From the NCBI GenBank assembly GCA_015847255.1, contig JADLZK010010194.1, forward strand, positions 496,001 through 560,000: DNA of 64,000 nucleotides, written 5' to 3'. The stretch is from Hyparrhenia diplandra (taxonomy: Eukaryota; Streptophyta; Magnoliopsida; Poales; Poaceae). The position numbers and the translations under genes are program-made. Below, piece by piece: positions 52,855 to 62,929 of this stretch (position 1 is the stretch's first letter; every line of letters starts with the position of its first letter). The notes beneath the pieces were generated by a model. It worked only from the letters and a program-made list of their open reading frames with translations, searched no databases and was not told the DNA's origin.

Positions 52855-53570
52855 ACCCTTTGCTAGTCCCTAGCAAAGCCAAACTTAGCAATGGATCAAG
52901 AGTTGCTACAACGCTTTCACACCTCAAAAGTACACATGCTTTCAAACAAAATTTCTCCTCCAGATAAAACTTGTTCAAATTTCAACTTACCCATATTACC
53001 TTTAACCATGGAGCTTATAGCCTTTTCTTAGGATCTTGGGCAATTGAAAGATAGAACAATCAAGTCAAGCATCATGTCTCAAACTCTTTGTTCAACCTTC
53101 ATTCTGGAGTTTTTGCAGATTTTCAAAATAAAACTCAAAGTTCCTTTGTATGACCCTCTTAAGTCTCTCATTTGTGGTATTTGTGGATCCTCACTTAGGC
53201 AATAATTTTGTGTTGCCTTTCTCTCATAGTATGTGGTATTTTTGGAATAAGACAGTAGGACACTATGCCTTCTTCTCTCTCACCCTATATCTAAGGTTTA
53301 TATCTGGAGCTCATAGGTGGGAGAAACTAAATTTACTTACTAAGCATATATTGTAAATTTAAGCAATGGATCCAAAGTCACAAGTCACACTGATCAAGTG
53401 ATGCATGTGTATGGTGAAATATGATGGTAGGTGTGTGAGGTGAATGTAATGAATGCAATGAGAGGAAAGCCTAATTCTACTTTGCTCCTTGAGGAAACAT
53501 ATCTCTCTTTGGAATTTAGAAACTTTATGAGAACTTGGGTTGTATCTTTTTTTTTTTTTTTTTTTTTTTA

Positions 53571-53749
53571 GAGAGGTGGGTCCTACTCACCCTCGGACTT
53601 ATGTCCATTTTTTTTCTCTCTTTTATTATTTTAGAGATGTGAGCTCTACTCGCTCTCGAACACTTGTTCATTTTTCATCTCTTTTGTTTAGGGAGGTAGG
53701 CTCTACTCGCCCCGTAGGACTTTTGTCCATTTTTCATCTCCCTTTCTTT

Positions 53750-53781
<32 letters not shown>

Positions 53782-53834
53782 CTTAGGGAGGTAGGCTCTA
53801 CTCGAGTAGGACACTTGTCCATTTTTCATCTCCC
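53571..53834 (-). repeat. Three-stem repeat module, element C (4 units)
   Basis: Units (on +) 53571-53620, 53634-53681, 53691-53742 and 53786-53834, separated by long poly-T runs. Pairings: GAGAG/CTCTC with GGGT/ACCC and GGAC/GTCC; GAGATG/CATCTC with GAGC/GCTC and GAAC/GTTC; GGGAG/CTCCC with GGC/GCC and GGAC/GTCC; GGGAG/CTCCC with GGAC/GTCC, the last unit lacking hairpin 2. Read in the element's sense (minus) strand the order of stems matches A and B. They lie about 730 bp from the polypurine tract. Confidence 0.85.
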
Positions 53835-55260
53835 TTTTTTTTTTTTAGATACAACCCAAATCTCTTTTGAAATAACTTTTGAGAGATAGACAAATGTAAT
53901 GGAGCTTTTGTAAGATATTGGCTAGCAATGTGTGAGTGAATGGGTGTAGGGAATATTTTTGGTTGTTCTCTCCCAGGGTAGGAACAGAACTTTTTTTTGG
54001 TGGATATTTGGTGGATGCTTTGTGGATGCGTACTTCTAGAGTAGAAATAGCATAAATGCAAGTGGATAGAGTGGAGTGGAATAAAGTGTGATGGAGTGGA
54101 GTGTGCATGATCAGCATGACAAGTTTCTAAGGGTCGACAAAGATTGAACAAACTCAATGCAAAGCAAGCAGCCTATATATATGTAAAAGGGTTTTCCTAA
54201 TCTAGGGAGCATGTATATATGGCTGTGGTAGGAGGTTCAACACTCTTGTCACACAGGAACTTATCATGTGCACTTTAATTTTCAAAAGATAAATCTCTAG
54301 AAATCTAGTATCACTAGGAGTAAGAGATAAAAGTAGCTCGGACTCTCATATATCATATCCGTCAACTACCTAGACTTTAGAGCAGCATTTGCTACCCACA
54401 GGTTTCAGGTTCAAAGCAAATCTCAAGTCAAAGCAATTTGCATTTTAAAAGCTCGAGAGAAATTAAGCTTGAAAGGTAGGTACTTGAAAGGAATTACGAC
54501 GGAGCAACTATTCATCATCTCCAAGGCTAGAGATTATCTTGAGTTTATTTTATTCTCACACTCTAATAAAGACTCTTTAATAAAGACTAGATAGACTCTA
54601 TTTATTTAGTTTCCTTAGTTATGCATCTTTTTATATCTTTCTAATAAAACAAAAATATCTAGCTAAAAGTAAATAAGATAAAGGGATACTTATTGGATAC
54701 ATGGGGGTTGCACTCCCCAATTTGGATGTTGACATAGTCTTCGATGTTCTTGATAGTTGGAAGTAGAGATAGATAGTGATGGTGGTTGATTGATCTTCTT
54801 TAATCTTTGGACATCATATATGTCATGTCTCTCTTCCTTGGGATCCTGCTGAACTCAAATAGACAACAAAGCTAATGGAACTTGATTAAGCGTTAGGGGT
54901 TAGCCACGTTGCTTTTTGTCCTGTCTGGAAATCTTTCGGCAAACATTAAATATTTTTGGGTTTTTCTATGCAAATAAAGATGATGCATGCATATTTATTT
55001 TTATGCCACCACAATAAATATTCTTGTGGGTTGTTACACACCACAAAATTACTCTCATGGGGCTTAGAGTTTTTCATGTCTATGCAACAAACAAATATTT
55101 ATTTTCTTTTCTAATGCAAGGCTAGTGCTATAATGTAAATATGCTAAAAGGAAAATAATTATGCAATGCGATGAAGTAAATATGCTATGCATATAGATAA
55201 CTACCGATCTTACCTTTTTGGTGAGGATTCAGTGTTTTAAGTCCTCTGAATGAGACTTCT
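53835..55260. other. Element C interior, part homologous to element B
   Basis: No gene. In inverted orientation it matches B at about 47400-48860, including the sequence that follows B's protease tail (compare 55200-55260 with 47400-47460). This marks where coding sequence ended in the ancestor. Confidence 0.65.
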
Positions 55261-57944
55261 TACCTTGTCATTTCCTTGAGCGTATTACCTGATCTTGACG
55301 GTCGTGCTCCTTGAGATTGGTGAAGGACAACGTCACCCGTGTTCTTTGCCTTATGAGTTGGAGTGAAGCATTGATGTAGGCAAAGCATCTTGTTTAGTGT
55401 GCATGCTTGTAGGACATTCACTTGTTGAATTTTGAGAGACCGATAAGCTTCTCCACCTTTTTGCTCAAAGTGTGTCCTGCTTGGAAAGTCATGGTAGAGA
55501 TCAAGTGCATGGGCTCTGTTGGTGGGAAAACACCAACAGAACCAAAACTTCATTCATTTTTCTCTAACCATAGGCATATCAAACAAGATAGAGTTGATTT
55601 ATTATACACTTTTCTTAAACCTAACTTGGGTGACAAGATCAGAAGATTGAGCATGATTATTTGTGATTAAAACATTCGATAGATCAAATCAAGCTCGTTG
55701 ACTTTTGAAAGAGTTTTCTTATCTAAACATCAAAAGCATGATTATGATTATGTTCTTCCAAAACAAGGTAAGCAATATTCGGCTTACAAGATTAGGACCA
55801 AGAGATCAAGAGAGTGGTGGTAAGAACACTTAAAGAAACAAAATATGTTGAGCTAATGAAGTTGGATCATGCAAGGTTGTTACTCTAACATATTTATTTC
55901 TTTATTTATGAACAAACCATATTTTAGGAAAAGCTTAAGTAATGACAACTTACCTCAAGGTGTTACCTTATTATTGGAATGTGACAACATCGTAACACCT
56001 TGTGGTGGTCCTTCCTTTCAAGCTTTCCTTCTTTGGCCTCTTGTGTATCTTGCTCCTCACTTGTCTCTTTTTATTATATCGTCCTTTCTTTCTTGTTCTT
56101 CAAATTGTACTAGGACCTTTTTAGCTCCTCTCATGATTTTATTCCTGCAATATTAGTTGACAATGATACCCCGAAGGAATATACAAGTAATTGTAAACAA
56201 GGGTAGAACTGTCATGGAGCTAAAGGTTGCTTCTATGCTAGGAAAGTGTTGGTTGGATATTTTAAGTAACAAGTGCTCACTATTACTTTTTTCTCTAGTG
56301 GGAAATTTTATTGTCTTAAGTTTGATTTTGATGTAAGACATTCATTAACCATTCAAACTTAGGGAGATAAAGTAATTGTGAGTAAAGGGATTACAAACCG
56401 GTATGTCGAGTGATGGGAGCTTGAGAAGAGGAGTATGTCGGATGATCTTTAGAGGAGTCGACCTTCCTCCCCATGCTCGAGCCTTCCTATCACTTTCGAC
56501 ACTTTAAGTGTGAATGCTGAACCGTCCCTAATTGTGTGTTGCAATCACCATGTCCTTAGATGTTGTTCATCCTTTGCTCCGCAAGTTTAGTGACCAAGAA
56601 TACCCGAAGGAACTTGTCCTAGGAACATGTTTCTTTTACCATGAGCCTTCATGTGCTCAAATATATATTATTTTTTTTTTAGAACATAAGACAAAAGTTG
56701 TATATAAATATGTGAGTTATATTCACTTATTGTCTTTGATGTTCTTGTGGCCTGTTGCTTTGTCCATCCACTTCTGTTGAGTGATTACTTTTCTAGATCG
56801 TGTTATATGGCACTCTTCTTCATCGAATAGACATAGCATAGATCTTTCCTACAAAATATCAGTGGACACATACCCAGGGAATATACAACATGGTTGATGT
56901 AGGGGTTGTTGTCCAAAGTTCATAAGATCTCATCTATGCTAACAACAAGATGTTTATTTGATTATTCTTAGTACGATTTTATTTTTCATGTATTATACAC
57001 ATTTTGTTTGTGGCTGCACTCTAGCATATGGATCAAGGCAAAGGTAACTTGTAGCAAAAGATAGAGTGAATGGTATTTGTTACTTACAGTTCTTCCATTA
57101 ATGATGAATGAGCCGTATCTTTTTGCACAAGGTTGGAGTTCATCATATGCCTTGCTTCATCTCTAATATGAGTTCATCTCTTGACTTACCCGAATTGGAT
57201 TTGAAAGTCCTCTCGCATGGGTTAGTCTAACAAAATATCCAATGTCTACACAAGCAATTCTTGGTTCAATAATTAAACTAGACTCCATGTCTAATTTAAT
57301 CAAGGAAGGCCATTTAACCTAAGCACCATGCTTAATTTAAAAGCCAATGGAAGTATGTCAAGTACTTCCAAACCAAAGCATACCATAGCAAACAAAGGTA
57401 GCATTAAAGCACTATAGAGATTTATCCAATTAGAGAAGAAAGAGCATGATCATGGTGAGGATTTTTTTTTCTTTTTTCTTTTTAGATGCAAATGGTATGG
57501 ATAGATGCAAAGGGACTAATCATGCAATGGATCTACTATGAGAAAATATAAACTAAGCGGATAACTACTCAAATAATTTATAGTCCATGAGCAAGACTTT
57601 CTCACCTTTTAATCATACTTACCATGATGTGCGGCTCCTATGTACGTCACTTGAGATGTGTGCATTGAATTCTTGTGACAGTGACTTCTTTTTCCAATCT
57701 ACATATAGTTAGAATTACATACCTTGAGATAGCGGGGTTCCAATGTTGATGAATCTTGATTGATCGGGCACCACGGGTTCTTCAACTGTCTTCTTTTCTT
57801 GTGGAATCTTGTCGAAAGGTCGCAACAACATCTTTTTTGTCCTGTCTATTCCACAACTCAACAGAACAAGCGTAATCCTACTAAAGCTAGTGATACACTA
57901 AATTAGCGGACATCATGATCATCATTAGAATCTTTAGGCCAATT
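55261..57944. other. Element C interior of unknown origin
   Basis: 2.7 kb occupying the place of gag-pol, with no similarity I can see to the other elements. Only short readings exist (55869-56156 and 56532-56780 on +, 55260-55553 on -). On the sense (minus) strand there are consensus-like splice donors (CAAGGTATGT at about 57724-57715, GGGTAAGTCA near 57190, CTGTAAGTAA near 57085). It may be captured host sequence or a non-coding replacement. Confidence 0.4.
57715..57831 (-). other. Short ORF near element C primer site
   Basis: A 38-codon reading on the sense strand, beginning MLLRPFDKIPQEKKTVEEPV and ending INIGTPLSQGM, about 120 bp downstream of the primer site. The donor-like CAAG/GTATGT overlaps its last codons. 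Not recognised; it may be chance or the 5' end of a spliced reading. Confidence 0.2.
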
Positions 57945-57960
57945 GCTTCAAACGGCGCCA
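57945..57960 (-). promoter_or_regulatory. Element C primer-binding site
   Basis: On the minus strand TGGCGCCGTTTGAAGC, 7 bp after the 5' LTR end AATGCCAACA. It carries the tRNA-Asp-type core. Confidence 0.75.
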
Positions 57961-57967
57961 AAAAGCT

Positions 57968-59411
57968 TGTTGGCATTTGTTAAGTGCTAAAAGAATTTGA
58001 AGGATTCTCGCAAGCTCACGTAACACCTACCATTGTAGCTTTTCTCTAGGATGAGTATTCTAGAGTATCGTATCCTGAGGGAAGCTTTGGTTTAAGAATT
58101 CTAATAAGTCACAATCATGCATCCACTAACTTAGCAAACCACTAGACTATAGTGAGGGGGTAATTGTTAAAGGACAAATATCAAAGCATAAAATAATAAC
58201 TTACCTAAGTTATCTAAGAATAATTAAACTAATCAAAAGGTCAAAGGGAGAGATTAAGGTTCCTGAGTACTTCTCTATTACTTAGGTTCTATGATAGCAA
58301 TTATACTAATGCACTTTGAAGCGGCCAGATCCGTCCCAACTCTCGAAGAAGACTGGGAAGAAGGTAGTTGGGGAGAAGGTCGCCAAAAAGCTCTACGAAA
58401 CACCAATCCGAACATGGTGGACTACAAAGGCCTTACTGGTAGTCACCACCCAGGGGCTACCACAACTATCCGTAGGATTGGGCGCAACCTCAGGTAACCT
58501 ATAGCCTAGACACCATGTCTACACTATCGATTACTACTCTAGCTACCTTGCATAACTAGAGCCCTCAATACGAGCGGAGATCCCATGCAATAATATAACA
58601 ACTATACTTAACCATATATGAAAAGTATGGAAGTGAATAGAGATAGTAAATATATGAATCATAAGTCTTGTAGAGAAGATATAAAGACATACCATACTCT
58701 GAAGACATCTCCAGAACAAGAGCATAGCTCCACTCTCCTTTACTCTTGATTAGATCTAAGTTAGATCTAATCTAGTTCTAATTACATGTCTAATCTAGTT
58801 CTAATTACATGGCTAATCTTCTTCTAATCTACTTCTAATTCACTAATCCTAGAGAGAGGTTATCCTTACATTGGGACACCTCTACAACTGAGAGATAATG
58901 AATAGAATGAGATAGAATGAATTAGGGTTTTTGCCTGGGGGTCGGGGGTCTTCTTATATAGGCCTTGGCGATGAACGATAGCCCTTGGATCAAACCGACC
59001 TTGGCAACGGTGTAGATACAACCTCAAAGTCGGTTACAAACCGACATAAAAAGATGAAGCTGATTGGCCATAATTGCCTGGCGACGGCCTAAAATTGCCT
59101 GGCGGCCGCCAGGTCATTTTCTCCTCTCGGCTTCTCGTCTCTTCTGGTGTCCTCCGGTACCTTCTAGAATGTTTTAGTCCACTTTTCGGGTCGAAGTTAC
59201 TTCACGGTTAAGTCTTGTCATCGTATGTGAGATATATTCGGAACTTTCTCCATTCTTCTCTGCATTTATCCGTTAAGTCCCTCGAAAAGATATAAATCAC
59301 CAAAGCTCGTGGAATTATGTTAGTTAGACCCTAGTCTATGTTGATATTCATTTTACGCCCTTATTTCATGTTTAGTTGACTATTAATATTATGCTATAAC
59401 AGGTGTCAACA
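57968..59411 (-). repeat. Element C 5' LTR
   Basis: 1444 bp. TATA CTTATATA (on +) at 58953-58960. A perfect 16-bp palindrome CCTGGCGGCCGCCAGG is at 59098-59113, 138 bp upstream of it. Hairpin arms GTTGAC/GTCAAC are at 59375-59410. Confidence 0.88.
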
Positions 59412-60180
59412 AGTTCCCCAAGCACTTACCCTTTGCTAGTCCCTAGCAAAGCCAAACTTAGCAATGGATCAAGAGTTGCTACAACGCTTTCACACCTCAA
59501 AAGTACACATGCTTTCAAACAAAATTTCTCCTCCGGATAAAACTTGTTCAAATTTCAACTTACCCATATTACCTTTAACCATGGAGCTTATAGCCTTTTC
59601 TTAGGATCTTGGGCAATTGAAAGATAGAACAATCAAGTCAAGCATCATGTCTCAAACTCTTTGTTCAACCTTTATTCCGAGTTTTTGCAGATTTTCAAAA
59701 TAAAACTCAAAGTTCCTTTGTATGACCCTCTTAAGTCTCTCATTTGTGGTATTTGTGGATCCTCACTTAGGCAATAATTTTGTGTTGCCTTTCTCTCATA
59801 GTATGTGGTATTTTTTTGGAATAAGACAGTGAGGACACTATGCCTTCTTCTCTCTCACCCTATATCTAAGGTTTATATCCGGAGCTCATAGGTGGGAGAA
59901 ACTAAATTTACTTACTAAGCATATATTGTAAATTTGAGCAATGGATCCAAAGTCACAAGTCACACCGATCAAGTGATGCATGTGTATGGTGAAATATGAT
60001 GGTAGGTGTGTGAGGTGAATGTAATGAATGCAATGAGAGGAAAGCCTAATTCTACTTTGCTCCTTGAGGAAACATATCTCTCTTTGGAATTTAGAAACTT
60101 TATGAGAACTTGGGTTGTATCTTTTTCTTTCTTTTTTTTAGAGAGGTGGGTCCTACTCACCCCGGACTTATGTCCATTTT
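59412..60180 (-). mobile_element. Second, partial C-family interior
   Basis: Near-duplicate of 52840-53610: polypurine tract, shared non-coding sequence, and the beginning of a structured unit (60141-60180), cut at GTCCATTTT where a Tat LTR starts. Confidence 0.85.
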
Positions 60181-60274
60181 ACGTCTCTCGTGCAATCGAG
60201 GTCCGGAGTCGCTTTGGTTTGTTGATAGCGGGTTGGGTGCTCTTGTATGAGTGTCCCAAATATTGATCCCCACA
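60181..60274 (-). repeat. Tat-3 LTR stub
   Basis: The reverse complement starts TGTGGGGATCAATATTTGGG, matching the Tat-1 LTR start (11341) and Tat-2 (27488). It is cut at 60181 by the C-family fragment. Confidence 0.8.
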
Positions 60275-60480
60275 GTAGCCCCCGAGCATTTGGGGAGAAG
60301 GGGTCTCTCCTAGATGCTATTTCGCGTGGTGGCCTTTCTCGCAGAGGGGGCCTTGTAGTAGGATTGATGTTTGTTCAGGTGCGCTGGGAGCGCGCACCGG
60401 GGCGGGTGTAGCCGAGGCCCGTGAGACAAAGAGGTTCTGCGAGGCTTTTTAGAATTTCCGTGGGCTCATCGACCCGCTCC
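60275..60480 (-). other. Tat-3 3' untranslated region
   Basis: The same sequence as 27489-27690 in Tat-2 (landmarks CCCGAGCATTTGGG and TTTTAGAATTTCC). It joins RNase H coding sequence at about 60480. Confidence 0.8.
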
Positions 60481-61145
60481 CGCAGCCTCGTATTCGCCAC
60501 ACATTGTTGGACGCGGAAGTGTAGGCAGATTGAGTACTTCATGCGCACCTTATTCGTGTGGGGAGATGAAGACGAAGTCCGACGCCGACACCGCACTTCT
60601 TCATGGATCCGTCGGCACGCATCCGCAGATTCGATGTCGTCTGCCCGGGCGGCCGATTTCGACCTCGGCCCATTCCGCGACGGTCGGCCGTGAGCCCGAG
60701 ACTTTATGGCGCCCCCGGGGGCGTAGGTGATGTCGCCTCCCATGAGCTCGATAGCCCATTTAGCCGCGGCGGCCCGCTACCTCGGGCTGCGGATGACTTC
60801 GCCACTGGTACTTGAGACGACCGTGACCGGGTGGGAGTCAAAGTAGTGTCCGAGCTTGCGTCGGTGATCAAGAATGCGCACCACGAGCTTCTCGAGCTGC
60901 GTGTATCGAGTCTTGGTGTCGGTCAAGACTTCACCGATGAAGTATACCGCGGCGCCGTACCATGAGAGCGTGTCCTTCCTCTTTCTCTCGACGATGAGCG
61001 CGGTGCTCACCACCTTTGAGGTAGCCGAGATGTAGAGGAGGATCGGTTCGTTGGCTGTGGGAGCGATGAGCACGGGGGCGGATTGGCGAGGAGTTGCTTC
61101 GGGGCCGAAGGGGAGAGCTTTGCCGGGCTTCGCAGCCCGCAAAGC
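60481..61145 (-). pseudogene. Tat-3 RNase H, truncated
   Basis: The minus-strand reading APTANEPILLYISATSKVVS, ALIVERKRKD, VYFIGEVLTDTKTRYTQLEK and LGHYFDSHPVTVV is the connection/RNase H-like region typical of Tat elements. After a frame change come KWAIELMGGDITYAPGGAIK and, near 60540, YSICLHFRV. The sequence stops at the codons for N-V-A-E-Y-E-A, where the normal domain continues, and jumps to the 3' untranslated region. Confidence 0.8.
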
Positions 61146-61213
61146 GTTCAGTCTTCTTCAAAGCAACTTGTAGAGCGGAAGGCTCCATTCCCCGAGTCGA
61201 GCTATGAAACGAC

Positions 61214-62100
61214 TTAGTGCGGCGAGAAACCCGTGAGTCGCCGCACGCTTTTGACGTTTTTAATCGGCCCCATGCTCGTGATGGCGGCGATTTTTTCTAG
61301 GTTGGCCTCGATGCCGCGTTCGAGACGATGAAGCCAAGCAACTTCCCTCGTGGGACCCCAAAACGCATTTTTCGGGGTTGAGCTTGACTCCAAACTCACG
61401 GAGCTTGGCGAAGACCTTTTCGAGGTCAGGGATGAGCTCTTTCGAGCATTTTGTCTTGACAACGATGTCGCCGACATATGCTTCTACGAGCTTTCCGAGG
61501 AGCTCTTTGAAGACTTTACGCATACACCTTTGGAAGGTGGCGCCGGCGTTTTTCAAACCGAAGGGCATTGTTACGCAATGTACGCGCCAAACGGAGTGGT
61601 GAAGGAGGTGGCGAGCTGATCGAGCTCATTCATCGCGATCCGTGGTAGCCGGAGTAGGCGTCAAGAAAAGAGTGTCTCGCACCGGAGGTGGAGTCAACAA
61701 TTTGGTCGATCGCGGCAAAGGAAACGGATCCTTTGGGCATGCTTTTCTTCGAGACCGTGTAATCAACACACATCCTCCATTTCCCATTCTTCTTCTTAAC
61801 TAGTATAGGGTTGGCTATCCACTCGGGATGATACACCTCCTTGATAAACCTAGCAGCCTAAGAGCTTATCTATCTCCTCGGCGATTGCCATCGGCGCCGA
61901 TCGTCATCGAAACGTCTAAGCCTTTGCTTCACCACCGAGAGCCGGGTTTAATGTTCATGAGTGCTCGGGCGACTTCCCTCGGTATGTCAGAAGATATCCG
62001 AGGCCCTCCATGTGAATACATCGAGGTTCACGTGGAGGAAGTCGACGAGCTCGCTTCCTATTTGGGGTGAGCTCGGACCCCACGCAGAGGGTGCGCCCGT
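61214..62100 (-). pseudogene. Tat-3 reverse transcriptase, catalytic Asp changed
   Basis: Motifs: HPEWIANPILVKKKNGKWRM (about 61830-61770), CVDYTVSKK, IDQIVDSTSG, SFLDAYSGYH (about 61650), MPFGLKNAGATFQRCMRKVF (61568-61509), then EAYVGDIVVKTK (about 61484-61449) where EAYVDDIVVKTK is expected: the first Asp of the YVDD box is Gly (codon in 61467-61478). LREFGVKLNPEKCVLG follows. Frames change at about 61640 and 61340. Confidence 0.85.
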
Positions 62101-62199
62101 CCCCCGCCGATCTTGACCTCCTTGGCGTCCTTCTCGGCTAACGCGCCGGTGACCTTGTCGAAAGCTCTCGCTCGAAAGAGCTCGTGCTCCCCTTGCTGA

Positions 62200-62800
62200 G
62201 CTCACCGGCCATGCTCGTGCTCGCCACCTTCTTGAGCTCGGGAGAGCGGGCCGGCCCAGCCGTCATCTTTGGCATCTCCTCGATCTCGATTGCCGCTGGG
62301 TCAGACGGGATCTGGGCGGCGGCAGCGGCCCGAAGGCGTGCTTTCGAAGGTGGAGTCGACGGTGATGAACCCTTCGGCCCGGTATCTTGAGCTTGAGGTA
62401 GGTGTAGTTGGGGGACGGCCATGAACTTCGTGATAGCACGGCCGCCCCAAAAGCGCGTGGTAGGCGTTCCTCGAAGGGAGCACCTCGAACGTGAGGACCT
62501 CCTTGCAGAAGTTGTCCAGGGTGCCGAAGGTGACGGGGAGATCGATCCGCCCCGAGGGACCATTTGCTTCCCGGCACCACGCCGTGGATCGGTTCCGCGA
62601 GGGCGGAGTCGCGCCTTGGGGATGCCAAGGGCTTGGAGCGCGTGGATGTAGAGGAGGTTGAGGCCGCGCCGCCGTCCATCGGCACCTTGCCAAGGCGCTT
62701 GGTGCCGATGATGGGGTCGACGACGAGCGGTACCTCCGGGGTGCACGGATGTGTCATGGATGGTCCGCCTTGTCGAACGCGTGATCTCCGAGCTCGACCA
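62200..62800 (-). pseudogene. Tat-3 protease region
   Basis: Readings include VPLVVDPIIGTKRLGKVPMD (about 62735-62680), then GG with GLNLLYIHALQALGIPKARL in the next frame, giving an Asp-Gly-Gly active site like other Tat retropepsins, and the LLGRPCYH (ILGRP-like) motif near 62450 with GFITVDSTFE at about 62350. Frames change several times. Confidence 0.7.
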
Positions 62801-62929
62801 CTTGAGGTAGGCGGGCGTCGCGGGCTCGGTGAAGAGGACCTCGCGGGCGGGTGAGCTTTTGCCGGGCGCTTGGACGGTAGCCGGGAGCTCCTCGAAGACC
62901 ACGTTGACGCGCCGTCCTCGATGTAGATG

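Larger units (their letters stand above)
51412..60180 (-). mobile_element. Element C: non-coding Athila-type element in a partial tandem
   Basis: On the minus strand: 5' LTR (59411-57968), primer site, 5.1 kb interior without gag or pol, polypurine tract, 3' LTR (52839-51412). To the right of the 5' LTR, 59412-60180 is again the PPT-side interior of the same family, homologous to 52840-53610. The structure is therefore LTR-interior-LTR-partial interior, as unequal recombination between tandem copies would leave. Its LTR start is related to B's. Confidence 0.85.

Noticed and set aside
53540..53794. Phe-rich ORF on +
   Set aside because: Produced by poly-T linkers between the structured units of element C; not a protein.
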